Positions 42,984 through 51,142 of a DNA stretch of 64,000 nucleotides are shown here, piece by piece. Source of the stretch: Clostridia bacterium (lineage in GTDB: Bacteria > Bacillota > Clostridia > Oscillospirales > Acutalibacteraceae); the NCBI GenBank assembly GCA_017550625.1, contig JAFZOL010000006.1, positions 21,477-85,476 on the forward strand, given 5' to 3'. The position numbers were made by a program, and so were the translations under genes. Under the pieces are notes generated by a model, which ran no database searches, was not told the DNA's origin, and saw nothing but the letters and a program-made list of their open reading frames with translations. How positions within the stretch are numbered: the stretch's first letter is position 1; each line of letters begins with the position of its first letter.

Positions 42984-44288
42984 TCACAGCTCTTTGAAGG
43001 ATCGGCTGAACAGCAGAGAGAAAGCGGTGACCGTGAATCCCACGGAGCAGAAAGCCAACAGGGCGGTACCGCCGAAGGCCTCAAGGATCGCGCCGGCAAG
43101 GACCGAGGCGATGGGGATCATCCCCTGCGAGCCGATGCTTGTAAGGCTGTTTACCTTGCTGAGCTTATCCCTGTCCACGATGCGCATGATCGCCGTGGTA
43201 ACGGGGATGTTGAAGCAGGAGATCAAAAAGCCGATCGCCAGACATCCGAGGCTGAGGGAGATCAGGAAGACGTTGATCCGCGCGCCACGGTCCACGAAAC
43301 CATAATAGCAGACCGTGAGCCCGACCATCACGGCGGCCACCGCACAGAGAAGCCTTGCGGCCTTTTTGCCGCATTGATCCGCCTGCGCGCGGCCGCTCAG
43401 GATCGCCGCGCCGAAGAGGGAGCTCAGCCCGAAGCATACGCTGAACACGGAGGACCAGAGTTCCGGCGTCAGGACGCGGTCCAGGAGATAGGACGGCGCC
43501 GAAGCCAGATCCGTTTTGACGAAAAACGGGAGGAAGTTGCCGGTCACGGGCGCGAAGAAGAAGTTGATGAACAGGACCGACGCGAGCAGCGCAAGGATCG
43601 CCTTTTTGGTTTTCAGATACGCGATCCCGTCCGCCATATCGCGTACCGCGAGCTTCAGCGTCAGGCGCTCTTCGGACGGGCGGAACTCGTAGCGGATCAT
43701 CATCTCGGAAACGCCGGAGGCGACATAGCAGGCGCCGATCAGGAAAAACAGGATGTGGATCGGCAGGACGGCGTAGAGGACGCCTGCGAGCACGACGCCT
43801 AAGATGCTCTCCGTTGAGCTCTTCATCGCGTAATACGAATTGGCCTGCTGCAGCTGGTCTTCGCGCACGATATGGGGAAAGATCGCCGTGGCCGCCGGAT
43901 TGAATATCCCGCTGACCGAATTGCCGAGAACGCCCAGCACGAAGAGGATCGAAAGCTGCGCCTCAGGCGCCCGGAACAGCAGCATCAGCACGGTCGCCGA
44001 CAGGATCAGTCCGCCTTTCAAATAGTCGCAGACGTACATGATCTTCGCCTTGCTTTTGCGGTCGCCCAGCACGCCGCCCACCGGCGTGAAAACCAGCATC
44101 GCCGCGCCGCCCAGCGCCAGATACAGCCCCTGCAGAAAGGCGTTGTTGCCGCTGATCTCAAGGATATAGAAACTGACGGCAAAGCTGTAAAGGATCGCGC
44201 CGAGCTCGGATACCAGCGCCCCGAGGAAGACCAGCCGGAAATTCCGGTTCCGGAAAACGTTATCTTTTTTTTGCGTGTTCTTATTCAT
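42984..44288 (-). CDS. Major facilitator superfamily transporter
   Basis: The protein has 434 residues from the ATG at 44288. Twelve hydrophobic helices; FRLVFLGALVSELGAILYSFAVSFYIL opens the protein and the loop motif GGVLGDRKSKAKIMYVCDYLKGGL matches MFS motif A of the MFS_3/drug-efflux type. FNPAATAIFPHIVREDQLQQANSYY is typical of the enterobactin-exporter-like group. Export of drugs or small molecules is likely. The ATG overlaps the stop of the XRE regulator gene by 8 bp, so the regulator probably controls or accompanies the exporter. Confidence 0.92.
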   Translation of the reverse strand: MNKNTQKKDNVFRNRNFRLVFLGALVSELGAILYSFAVSFYILEISGNNAFLQGLYLALGGAAMLVFTPVGGVLGDRKSKAKIMYVCDYLKGGLILSATVLMLLFRAPEAQLSILFVLGVLGNSVSGIFNPAATAIFPHIVREDQLQQANSYYAMKSSTESILGVVLAGVLYAVLPIHILFFLIGACYVASGVSEMMIRYEFRPSEERLTLKLAVRDMADGIAYLKTKKAILALLASVLFINFFFAPVTGNFLPFFVKTDLASAPSYLLDRVLTPELWSSVFSVCFGLSSLFGAAILSGRAQADQCGKKAARLLCAVAAVMVGLTVCYYGFVDRGARINVFLISLSLGCLAIGFLISCFNIPVTTAIMRIVDRDKLSKVNSLTSIGSQGMIPIASVLAGAILEAFGGTALLAFCSVGFTVTAFSLLFSRSFKEL

Positions 44289-45354
44289 CGGCTGCCGTCT
44301 CCGCCCATTGATCGGCAAACTGCCGATCCTTCAGAAGGCCGATCAGGTTGTCAATGCCGCCCGACGCGGTCGCGCCGAAAACGTCGAAGGCCGCCGTATG
44401 ATCCATGTGATCGGCAAAACGCATGGCTCTGAGGCTGTAATCGGGCATGGCGTCGAACCGAAGGGCCATGGCCCTCGCTTCTTTCAGGGACTTTGCCGAC
44501 GCTTCGCGCAGGCCGGTCTTCGCCTGAGCGTAAGCCAGCAGAACGAGCATTTCGGCATGCGTTTTTTCGAGGATATCCGGCTTGCTCTCCGTTTTCAGCC
44601 CGGCCAGAAGACCGATCCCCCATAAAAGAATGTCTTTTGCCGAAGCCCAATCGCCTCTGGAACGGAACACGAACACGTAAGCGATGACCGTTGTGAGCAG
44701 GCAGGACAGCCCGGACAGAAGCGCCTCAGACAGATACTGCGCGGCCTCCTCCGGCGCGTTCCCGAAAATGGACAGGCCCGCGCCGATATCGCTGCTGAAA
44801 ATGCCGCCCGCGTTGTTTTTCTTTAACAGTTCAATGCTCTTTTCCTTTTCTCCCAGCAGGAACCACACCACCGACAGGTTCCCGCAGATCGTGGCCTCGC
44901 TGACGCGCGGATCGTCGTTCTGCGGAAGAAGCACCTTTGCCTGTTCCAGCAGTTGGGCCGCCCGTCTGAGCCGCCGCGGGTCGTGATCGCCGGCGCCGTA
45001 AGCGAGGTAAACCATGGCGCAGCCATATACGGCCCGGAAAGAATGCGGATATTTGCCCAATACCTTTTCCGCTTCGGCGAGCCCCGCCGGATCCAGCGTC
45101 CGGCAATACGCGTTCATCCGATCCAGAGCCGCGTCCAGACGGTTGTCTTTGATCCGGCAGCCCAGCAGCACGTCGACGGACGTATCGAAGAAATCCGCCA
45201 TTTCCACGAGCAGACTCAGCTCCGGCTGCGACTGACCGGATTCCCATTTATAGACCGCGCCGACCGTCACGCCCAGCGCTTCGGCAAGCTTTTCCTGCGT
45301 CATCCCCCGCTGTTTGCGGAACGAACGGATATTTTCTGACAGCGAAAGTTTCAT
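44281..45354 (-). CDS. XRE-family regulator with helical repeat domain
   Basis: The protein has 357 residues. The N-terminal HTH reads LSENIRSFRKQRGMTQEKLAE, then ALGVTVGAVYKWESGQSQPEL with SLLVEMADFFDTSVDVLLG, the usual Cro/C1 layout. The remaining 280 residues are TPR-like helical pairs (YPHSFRAVYGCAMVYLAYG and others), which may bind a peptide or ligand. It is first in an operon with the MFS exporter and likely its ligand-responsive regulator. Confidence 0.92.
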   Translation of the reverse strand: MKLSLSENIRSFRKQRGMTQEKLAEALGVTVGAVYKWESGQSQPELSLLVEMADFFDTSVDVLLGCRIKDNRLDAALDRMNAYCRTLDPAGLAEAEKVLGKYPHSFRAVYGCAMVYLAYGAGDHDPRRLRRAAQLLEQAKVLLPQNDDPRVSEATICGNLSVVWFLLGEKEKSIELLKKNNAGGIFSSDIGAGLSIFGNAPEEAAQYLSEALLSGLSCLLTTVIAYVFVFRSRGDWASAKDILLWGIGLLAGLKTESKPDILEKTHAEMLVLLAYAQAKTGLREASAKSLKEARAMALRFDAMPDYSLRAMRFADHMDHTAAFDVFGATASGGIDNLIGLLKDRQFADQWAETAADE

Positions 45355-45386
45355 GAACCGATCCTCCTTTGCCTGTCTTCGCTGTC

Positions 45387-45415
45387 ATTATATACCTTCG
45401 GCAAAGAAAACGGAA
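45387..45415 (-). promoter_or_regulatory. Promoter of the XRE-MFS operon
   Basis: Minus strand TTCCGT, 17-bp spacer, TATAAT; weak -35 box. Confidence 0.55.
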
Positions 45416-45515
45416 GATACTTTCAATACCAAAATGATAATATTTTTTATACCAACGGTATGGGTTTCCGGCAAGAATGACGCCCGGCATGCTTTTCGGC
45501 ATTCCGGGCGGCGGG

Positions 45516-45672
45516 TCATAAAATGTAGTCCGTGATGCAGTCGTACCAATGGACGTAGGTCTCGCCGTTCACGGTCAGGGTTGATCATCCCGTTGTATCT
45601 CTGCAGCATCCTGCGCTTGGCGGCGCCGTATTCTTCCATTCTGTAAAGCGCTTCAAGCACGTAATACTCCAT
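45516..45672 (-). pseudogene. Frameshifted C-terminal fragment of a glycosidase-like protein
   Basis: The minus strand reads MEYYVLEALYRMEEYGAAKR then RMLQRYNGMIN. After a one-base shift near 45579 it continues LTVNGETYVHWYDCITDYIL and stops. The two parts together look like the end of an (alpha/alpha)-barrel glycosidase such as a rhamnosidase-type enzyme, but the family is inferred. No N-terminal part remains. It lies between the XRE promoter and the composite repeat. Confidence 0.5.
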
Positions 45673-45712
45673 GCTTCCAAAACGATTCTCCTCTTTTCGG
45701 ATTATTCTATAG

Positions 45713-45830
45713 GGCAAAGGGCGCACAGGGCGCACAGGACCGAGGGAAATGCAAAATGCAGAATACAAAACCTAATATGGGATGTGGGATGTGGGATGTG
45801 GGATGAAGGGGCCTGCGGCCGGCATTATTA
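45713..45830. repeat. Composite intergenic repeat (GGGCGCACA, ATGCAAA, TGTGGGA modules)
   Basis: GGGCAAAGGGCGCACAGGG with a second GGGCGCACAGG copy, then ATGCAAAATGCAGAATAC, then TGTGGGA in four near-perfect units, then AAGGGGCCTGCGGCCGGCATT. The same modules occur at 27238-27330, and the ATGCAAA unit at 23635. No gene seen. Confidence 0.88.
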
Positions 45831-45871
45831 CTCTGCAAAACCGCGCCGTGCCCGTTTTTCCTAAGGGCGGA

Positions 45872-47116
45872 TCATTCCCGCGCGTTCTTTTCGGCCCTGA
45901 TCTTGCCGAACTGGCGTTTTACGGCGTAGAACGAGGGTTTCGGCCTGCCGTCGCAGTCCACCAGCCCCCAGCGGGTCTCCACCGGGCAGTCCGCCTGCCC
46001 GCAATAGCCGCATCTCGGCGAGTCGGACCAGCAGTAGATGTTGGCCCCCGCAACGAAAGGCAGCCGGTAAAGCCGGGCGATCAGATCGTCGTAAAACTTC
46101 GCCTGCCCCTCCGGCGTGTGGGGATAGCCGGGGATCTTCGTGAACCGGGAGATCTCGCGGTAAAAATGCTGCCGGTAATCGCTGCGGAACAGCAGATTGA
46201 AATACCGGGCGGGATCGCCGCCGCCGTCGTGACGGATAAAATGCTGAAAGGTCTCGGGCAGGCGCGAGAGCACGTCCTCGATGATCGGGCGGGCGTCCGT
46301 TTCTTTTTTCAGCCCGTAAGAACGTAAGACCTCGCGCTTCTGCGCCCGGGTTTTCGGCGCGCCGCCGCTGATATAGCCGAACTCCTGCATCACCACCGGC
46401 TTGCCCGTCATGGCCCAGAGGAAGCGCAGGACCGCCTCGAACAGCCACATGGGGCCGGCAACGCCGTTGAAGCAGCCGACGTAGAGATCGAGGCCCACGT
46501 AATCGCAGTATTTCAGATAGGGGCGCATGAGGGCGTGGAGCTTTGCCTCCGGCCCGGCGGAATTATAACCGAGCAGGACATCGCCCCGCAGCGGGTACAT
46601 GGTTTCGGCCTGTATGCCGAGGAACCGCGCGGCCTCGTCGAGCGTGAGCGGCAGCGTGAATTTGGGCTGGCCCATTTCGTTGGAGATCTGGAACCCGCCG
46701 ACGAGCCCCTGCAGGTCCTTCGCCAGAAACGCCGCCGTACGCCGCACGCCGGCCTCCCACTCGGGCGTGCGGGGGTCGATGCCGTTGGCGAGAAAGGCGT
46801 CCGGGAACGGCGTGACCGCCATCACGGAGAAGCCCCGGTCCGCGTAGCTTTTGCAGCGCGCCTTGAAGGCCGTGTAGCCGGGCTGTTCTTCGCCCGCCGG
46901 CGTCAGCGGGAAGGGGATGTCGAACCGCACCCATTGGATCTCGCCTTCGCGCAGCAGATCGAAATCTTCGTGCGGATGGCAGACGCCGCACAGAAAGCCC
47001 CGCTCACGCAGCGCCCGGGTGGCGGCCGTCTCTTTCGGGATAAAATAGGATTTGATCAGGTTCTTAGGCAGATATTTCAGCCCGTACAGAATCTGGGTTT
47101 TTACGAATTCTTCCAT
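45872..47116 (-). CDS. Clan GH-A-like glycoside hydrolase of unassigned family
   Basis: The protein has 414 residues from the ATG at 47116 behind GGGAGG, with no signal peptide. The TIM-barrel pattern of clan GH-A is visible: VRFDIPFPLTP (strand 2), GFQISNEMGQPKF with the acid/base Glu after Asn, DYVGLDLYVG, and KPVVMQEFGYISGG with the nucleophile Glu. LPFVAGANIYCWSDSPRCGYC lies in the last strand region. Retaining cleavage of a beta-glycosidic bond is likely. The substrate and GH family are not recognised. Transcribed alone from 47226-47254. Confidence 0.75.
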   Translation of the reverse strand: MEEFVKTQILYGLKYLPKNLIKSYFIPKETAATRALRERGFLCGVCHPHEDFDLLREGEIQWVRFDIPFPLTPAGEEQPGYTAFKARCKSYADRGFSVMAVTPFPDAFLANGIDPRTPEWEAGVRRTAAFLAKDLQGLVGGFQISNEMGQPKFTLPLTLDEAARFLGIQAETMYPLRGDVLLGYNSAGPEAKLHALMRPYLKYCDYVGLDLYVGCFNGVAGPMWLFEAVLRFLWAMTGKPVVMQEFGYISGGAPKTRAQKREVLRSYGLKKETDARPIIEDVLSRLPETFQHFIRHDGGGDPARYFNLLFRSDYRQHFYREISRFTKIPGYPHTPEGQAKFYDDLIARLYRLPFVAGANIYCWSDSPRCGYCGQADCPVETRWGLVDCDGRPKPSFYAVKRQFGKIRAEKNARE

Positions 47117-47225
47117 CGTTCGCCGCCTCCCATGCGGTGCGCCGCTGCCGCGGCAATAATCCCGGTCGTTCTCCGCGCCGTCGGTTTTGCGGACCGGACT
47201 GCCGACGTGCGGGATCATTTATTAC

Positions 47226-47254
47226 ATTATACTCCGAATCCTGTTTCATTTCAA
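47226..47254 (-). promoter_or_regulatory. Promoter of the GH-A-like gene
   Basis: Minus strand TTGAAA, 17-bp spacer, TATAAT. Confidence 0.8.
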
Positions 47255-47275
47255 TAAGGTTTTTCCGCACAAAGA

Positions 47276-47300
47276 AAAGCCGCCCACGCGAGGTGAGCGG
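47276..47300 (-). terminator. Terminator of the GNAT/lipoprotein operon (copied hairpin)
   Basis: Minus strand CCGCTCAC, loop CTCGC, GTGGGCGG, then CTTTTC. Same hairpin as at 42903 and 52915. Confidence 0.85.
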
Positions 47301-47333
47301 GAAAGAAAAAGGGAAATTGCTAAATCTATGTAT

Positions 47334-47861
47334 TCAGATCACTTTACACTCCATCTGAATATCAAAGGGTTCCTCTTCCACGCGGGACGGGATCGGATGG
47401 GCGCTGAGTTCAAAGCCCATTGCCGAATAGAACCGGACGGTCTCTTCGGCAGAGCAGCAGGACGCGTACAAAGCCGACGCACCGCGTTTTTTTGCATAAG
47501 CGCGGGCGGTTTCGATCAACCGCCGTCCGACGCCGTGCCGCCTGTAAGCACGGGACACGTGAAAGCTGTCGATCACCAGACGGTCATCGTTCAATTCCGG
47601 CAGAAGCATCATCTCACCGACGACCCTGTCTCCGTCAAACGCACAGAAGGTCACGTACGCTCCCGACAGGATCTCGGCCGCCTTTTCGCGTCTGCGTTTC
47701 ATAGACCACGTTTCGGTGAAGGGCTGCTTTTTCAAAACAAGCCTGCCGTTTTCCACGCGGAAGACGTTTTGAACCTCCTGATACCGGTCGAACAGATCCA
47801 TGGAGCGCTCAGTGAAATTGCTTCTGTCCGCCTGTTTGATCTCGATCATATTTTCTTTCAT
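47334..47861 (-). CDS. GNAT family N-acetyltransferase
   Basis: The protein has 175 residues from the ATG at 47861; an ATG four codons on is also possible. The GNAT fold is shown by VVGEMMLLPELNDDRLVIDSFHVSRAYR, the acetyl-CoA loop RRHGVGRRLIETARAYAKKRG, and the C-terminal ETVRFYSAMGFELS. The acceptor substrate is unknown. It lies last in a co-directional run with the HAD, lipoprotein and second GNAT genes and ends at a terminator. Confidence 0.92.
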   Translation of the reverse strand: MKENMIEIKQADRSNFTERSMDLFDRYQEVQNVFRVENGRLVLKKQPFTETWSMKRRREKAAEILSGAYVTFCAFDGDRVVGEMMLLPELNDDRLVIDSFHVSRAYRRHGVGRRLIETARAYAKKRGASALYASCCSAEETVRFYSAMGFELSAHPIPSRVEEEPFDIQMECKVI

Positions 47862-47908
47862 TCCCGCTTTCGACAAATAAGCTTAATTTCTTATCTCGGG
47901 TCTCTTTC

Positions 47909-48511
47909 TTACTCTCCTGCAACGATCCTGCGGATGCTATCCCAATCGGCGCATCTTTGATAGTTCCCGTTCGGAAAAGCACATTCTCTGTTCCACGGTC
48001 TGTCAAACACCAGGACCTGAAGCTCCGGCAGATGCTCGAAAAATCGGAACGCCTTCGGAGAGTCCTCGACCGCGAAATCGAACTTCATCCTGTAATAGTC
48101 TTCAAGCTCCAGCGTGCTGCTGCTGTTTTTGAGAAAGTGATCCCTGCCGTATTTATTGAGACAGTACAGCTTGGCGTTCTGAAGTCCATGCTCATCCAGC
48201 CAGATACGGGACGGCTCGTAAACGCTTGACGGGCGGCCGGTAATGACCAAAACCTCGTGGCCGCGGGAGATCCATTCGTTTACGGTCTTCGCGGCTCCCG
48301 GCGTTGCGTCGAACGACAACAGGATCTCCGGATCGTGCCCCCGAAGCATAAGCCGCTCATATTGTTCCGCATCCAGATCAAAAGACCTGTCCAGTTCAAA
48401 ATAATGCATCCGGTCATAAGGAATATGCTTATTGAACATTTCGAGCGTAAGCTTTGAGAAGGCCCTTCCTGTCTCGCAGAGGCAATCGTCAAAATCAACA
48501 TAGATACGCAT
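47909..48511 (-). CDS. HAD-superfamily 5'(3')-nucleotidase-like protein
   Basis: The protein has 200 residues from the ATG at 48511 (an in-frame GTG two codons earlier is possible). Motif I is IYVDFDDCLCETG (D-x-D with Cys in place of Thr), motif II is EVLVITGRPSS, and motif III lies in DFAVEDSPKAFRFFEHLP. The ending VLVFDRPWNRE is a hallmark of the 5' nucleotidase/deoxyribonucleotidase (NT5C) group. It may dephosphorylate nucleotides or related metabolites in the cytosol. Part of the 49.7-47.3 kb co-directional run. Confidence 0.88.
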   Translation of the reverse strand: MRIYVDFDDCLCETGRAFSKLTLEMFNKHIPYDRMHYFELDRSFDLDAEQYERLMLRGHDPEILLSFDATPGAAKTVNEWISRGHEVLVITGRPSSVYEPSRIWLDEHGLQNAKLYCLNKYGRDHFLKNSSSTLELEDYYRMKFDFAVEDSPKAFRFFEHLPELQVLVFDRPWNRECAFPNGNYQRCADWDSIRRIVAGE

Positions 48512-48566
48512 GATCACATGATCTCACTTTCTCAGATATCCTATCCGTCAGGATAAGGGCCTAATA

Positions 48567-49106
48567 TTAATCGATCTCAAATGAACTGTGAAAACGTTCT
48601 CTGTCAACGCTTGTTTCATTTGCCAAATAATCCGTGAACTTCTGATAGTTGTCATCGTTATATTCGGTTTTTGCGTATAAGCTCTCTAATAAGATGCTGC
48701 CGTCCGGCTGCGCCGTGCCGACAAATATATAATCCTTTCCTTTTTCCGGAAGGCCGTCATCTCTCAGGGCGTCGCCTTCCATCAAGACAAGCGTGCCGTC
48801 ATTCTCGTAATATGCCGGATAGATTGCTTTTATTTCTTTTGCTAAATTTCCCTTTAAGCATTCATTGACGGAAATATCATACTCCAGCCTTTTGTTCCCG
48901 CTCGGAAGCGTAACGGCGTTCCCGTCCGACAGCGTGCTGCCGATAAATACGTAATCGGCAAATCCGATAACGTAATACGGATCTGTCTCTTCGGGCATAG
49001 CGACGTGATCATATCTTATTCTGCCGTTCGCTTCGCCGGTCGAACAACCGGAAAGCAAAACAATGAGCATCGTAACGGATGTGATCATAAACAGGATTCT
49101 CTTCAT
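48567..49106 (-). CDS. Lipoprotein of unknown function
   Basis: The protein has 179 residues with a lipoprotein signal: MKRILFMITSVTMLIVLLSGC, lipobox LLSGC. The mature protein of about 160 residues is beta-rich (YYVIGFADYVFIGSTLS and KRLEYDISVNECLKGN), resembling Clostridia cell-surface domains of unknown role. Its ATG follows the GNAT stop by only 4 bp. Anchored outside the membrane; no catalytic motif seen. Confidence 0.85.
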   Translation of the reverse strand: MKRILFMITSVTMLIVLLSGCSTGEANGRIRYDHVAMPEETDPYYVIGFADYVFIGSTLSDGNAVTLPSGNKRLEYDISVNECLKGNLAKEIKAIYPAYYENDGTLVLMEGDALRDDGLPEKGKDYIFVGTAQPDGSILLESLYAKTEYNDDNYQKFTDYLANETSVDRERFHSSFEID

Positions 49107-49110
49107 GTCT

Positions 49111-49662
49111 TTATTCTCCCTTTCCTGTCCGGTGATTCTCAGTCATTTCATTCAGCCATTCTTCCCTTGAGATTACCGACACATGGGTCGTCCCGTTTGT
49201 TTCATCCGGATATTCGCAAACAAAACGCATCCCGATGGATTCCGCTGTTTTTACGGAAGGGACGTTCGTGTATTTGCAGCAGGAATACAGGGTTGGAAAA
49301 TCTGTGTTGCTGAATGCCCAGTTGCGAACGGCCTTTGCCGCCTCACAGGCATAGCCCTTTTGCTGACAGTCACGGCGGATATGGTAGCCGATCTCAGGCA
49401 GTATTTCTCCGTTGATATTCTGCAGCGTCAGCCCGCAGTCGCCGATCAGCTCTCCGGTTTCCTTCAGGCAGACAGCCCACAGCCCGAAGCCGTCCTTCCG
49501 ATAGCGGTTCCTGTTCCGTTCGATCCAATCTTTAACGCGCTGCCCATCGAAGGCGGTCGGATAATGCCGCATGGTTTCAGGGTCGCCGAGTACCGGGAGC
49601 AGCGCCGCATAATCATCCTGGGTCATTTCCCGAAGCAGCAGTCTTTTCGTTTCCAGAACCAT
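49111..49662 (-). CDS. RimJ-type GNAT acetyltransferase
   Basis: The protein has 183 residues. RLLLREMTQDDYAALLPVLGDPETMRHY is the characteristic start of RimJ/RimL-like acetyltransferases. GLTLQNINGEILPEIGYHIRRD and CQQKGYACEAAKAVRNWAF form the acetyl-CoA site, and SVKTAESIGMRFVCEY closes the fold. It could acetylate ribosomal protein N-termini or small amines; not decided. First gene of the run with the lipoprotein, HAD and second GNAT genes. Confidence 0.94.
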   Translation of the reverse strand: MVLETKRLLLREMTQDDYAALLPVLGDPETMRHYPTAFDGQRVKDWIERNRNRYRKDGFGLWAVCLKETGELIGDCGLTLQNINGEILPEIGYHIRRDCQQKGYACEAAKAVRNWAFSNTDFPTLYSCCKYTNVPSVKTAESIGMRFVCEYPDETNGTTHVSVISREEWLNEMTENHRTGKGE

Positions 49663-49695
49663 TCGTCGTCATCCCTTTCTCACAGCGGGCAACCC

Positions 49696-50301
49696 TTATT
49701 CTGATCGGTCCTCCTGCCCGTAAACCCGGATAAAATGCCGGCTGAAGGCCTCTGCCTGCCTGATCGCTTCTTCTGTCTTCTCCGGTTCACGGTCGCACAA
49801 ATGGATCAGAGCAGAGATCGGGGCTATATAGGCGAAGGCCAGCATGGCGGAGTCGTCCTTGCGGAGCAGACCCTTATCCATCATGCCTGCAAAAACTTGT
49901 GTGAACATCTCCGTAAGGCCGGTGAGAAAATGCTTTGCGGCAAGATCTCTGGCGCGGCCGTCCCGGAACTGCTCAAGCGTCAGCACCTTGCGCGTCATGA
50001 TGATCTTCTCATCATGAACGGTGAAGTTCACCATCCGCATCGTCATCGTGACAAGCCCTTCCGGCGAATCCGGCACGGGCGGCAAGCGCTCAGGGGAACC
50101 GAAATGCTCCGCGTAATATGCGATCATCTCATCCAGCAGCGCATTCCAGATCGCTTCCTTGCTCTCATAGTGCTTATAGACCCCGGACTTCACAAGGCCG
50201 AGCGATGCGCTCAGTTCACGGATGTTTGTCCCCGCGTAGCCGTTTTGCGAAAACATCTCCAGCGCGGCCTCCAGGATCCTCTCTTTTGTGTCGCTCGCCA
50301 T
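49696..50301 (-). CDS. TetR-family transcriptional regulator
   Basis: The protein has 201 residues from the ATG at 50301 behind GCGGAGG. The N-terminal HTH reads TKERILEAALEMFSQNGYAG, then TNIRELSASLGLVKSGVYKHY, then ESKEAIWNALL. The C-terminal 140 residues form a helical ligand-binding domain. The promoter region carries a 14-bp inverted repeat over the -10 box, so autorepression is expected. The regulated partner is not obvious; the GNAT genes downstream may be in the regulon. Confidence 0.95.
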   Translation of the reverse strand: MASDTKERILEAALEMFSQNGYAGTNIRELSASLGLVKSGVYKHYESKEAIWNALLDEMIAYYAEHFGSPERLPPVPDSPEGLVTMTMRMVNFTVHDEKIIMTRKVLTLEQFRDGRARDLAAKHFLTGLTEMFTQVFAGMMDKGLLRKDDSAMLAFAYIAPISALIHLCDREPEKTEEAIRQAEAFSRHFIRVYGQEDRSE

Positions 50302-50323
50302 AATAACCTCCGCATATAAGAAA

Positions 50324-50370
50324 GTGACCTCTCGTTCACCTATTATAGGGAACGAGAGGTCACTTGTCAA
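50324..50370 (-). promoter_or_regulatory. TetR promoter and overlapping palindromic operator
   Basis: Minus strand TTGACA (50365-50370), 17-bp spacer, TATAAT (50342-50347). The inverted repeat GTGACCTCTCGTTC / GAACGAGAGGTCAC (50324-50337, 50350-50363) brackets the -10 box. The arms are exact over 14 bp. Confidence 0.88.
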
Positions 50371-50382
50371 GGCTTTCCGAAA

Positions 50383-50475
50383 AAGTTGTCCCATTTAAAC
50401 TCCCACAAATTGTGACAAAACAGACTGAAGACCATAGATCTCGCACAAAAGACAAGGAACCGTCCCCTGTCTTTT
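50383..50475 (+). repeat. Dispersed ~95-bp repeat, copy 1
   Basis: Opens AAGTTGTCCCAT, includes TGTGACAAAACAGA, and ends in the palindrome-like AAAGACAAGGAACCGTCCCC then TGTCTT. Copy 2 in the same orientation is at 53082-53180, and its end sequence is repeated in inverted orientation at 52784-52830. Copy 1 cuts into the surface-protein remnant that follows. Confidence 0.85.
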
Positions 50476-50479
50476 ATTT

Positions 50480-50620
50480 GAAGCGGCAAATCATATTACG
50501 TTTGGCAATACGAATTATCCCGATCCGTATTTATTATTGGTTGGAGCTGCAATTTCAGCGCTTGGACTCGGTGTCGGGAAAGGAATTTCCGTTCTTAAAC
50601 GGAGGAAAAAAGAAAAATAA
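50480..50620 (+). pseudogene. C-terminal fragment of a surface protein (membrane anchor)
   Basis: A frame reads EAANHITFGNTNYPDPYLLL followed by VGAAISALGLGVGKGISVLK and RRKKEK then TAA. A polar segment, a 20-residue membrane helix and a basic tail are the usual end of a cell-wall or membrane-anchored protein. There is no start codon or ribosome site, and the 5' side is replaced by the repeat, so this is a relic. Confidence 0.6.
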
Positions 50621-50636
50621 ATCATTTTTTTTATTG

Positions 50637-50662
50637 CCGTCGGATATCCCGACGGTTTTTTT
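50637..50662 (+). terminator. Terminator of the lost surface-protein gene
   Basis: CCGTCGG, 5-nt loop, CCGACGG, then TTTTTTT. Confidence 0.85.
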
Positions 50663-50693
50663 ATAATTGTCGTTTTCTCTGAGGATTTTGGGC

Positions 50694-50722
50694 TTGACAA
50701 AAAGATTGAAATGCCGTATTAT
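50694..50722 (+). promoter_or_regulatory. Promoter of the PadR operon
   Basis: TTGACA, 17-bp spacer, TATTAT. Confidence 0.85.
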
Positions 50723-50725
50723 ATA

Positions 50726-50755
50726 CATAGAACATCTATGCATATATGTTCTATG
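50726..50755. promoter_or_regulatory. PadR operator palindrome
   Basis: A 30-bp palindrome CATAGAACATCTATG / CATATATGTTCTATG with one mismatched pair, just after the -10 box. PadR regulators usually bind such ATAT/ATGT-rich palindromes over their own promoter. Confidence 0.75.
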
Positions 50756-50780
50756 CAATTATTGAGAAGGGATGATCGTT

Positions 50781-51122
50781 ATGAATATCAAAAAAGAACT
50801 TACAAAAGGTAGCAGTGCGATGCTGGTGCTCTCCGTGCTTGAAAGCGAAGACCTGTACGGCTATCTGATCATCAAAAAAATCTCCGAAAAAAGCGGCAAC
50901 ATATTTCAGTTTAAAGAAGGAACGCTGTATCCGATCCTTCACAATTTTGAGCAGAGCGGATATGTAAAGTCCTACTGGGTTGAAAGCGACGGCAGGAACA
51001 GAAAGTATTACCATATCACAAAAAAGGGACTGAACGCGCTTGCCGACGTAAAAAAAGAATGGGAAGCTTATACCGCGGCTGTCGGCAAGGTGATCCACGG
51101 CAACGCCGCCGTTATGGCCTGA
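50781..51122 (+). CDS. PadR-family transcriptional regulator
   Basis: The protein has 113 residues from the ATG at 50781 behind GAAGGGATG. It shows the PadR winged helix: LVLSVLESEDLYGYLIIKKIS, FQFKEGTLYPILHNFEQSGYVKS and GRNRKYYHITKKGLNALADVK, with a short dimerising C-terminal helix. PadR proteins repress nearby genes and are released by ligands or phosphorylation. It precedes a membrane protein gene with a HAAS-type N-terminus by 20 bp, the typical PadR partner arrangement. Confidence 0.96.
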   Translation: MNIKKELTKGSSAMLVLSVLESEDLYGYLIIKKISEKSGNIFQFKEGTLYPILHNFEQSGYVKSYWVESDGRNRKYYHITKKGLNALADVKKEWEAYTAAVGKVIHGNAAVMA

Positions 51123-51142
51123 ATCTACGGGAGGGGTATTCG

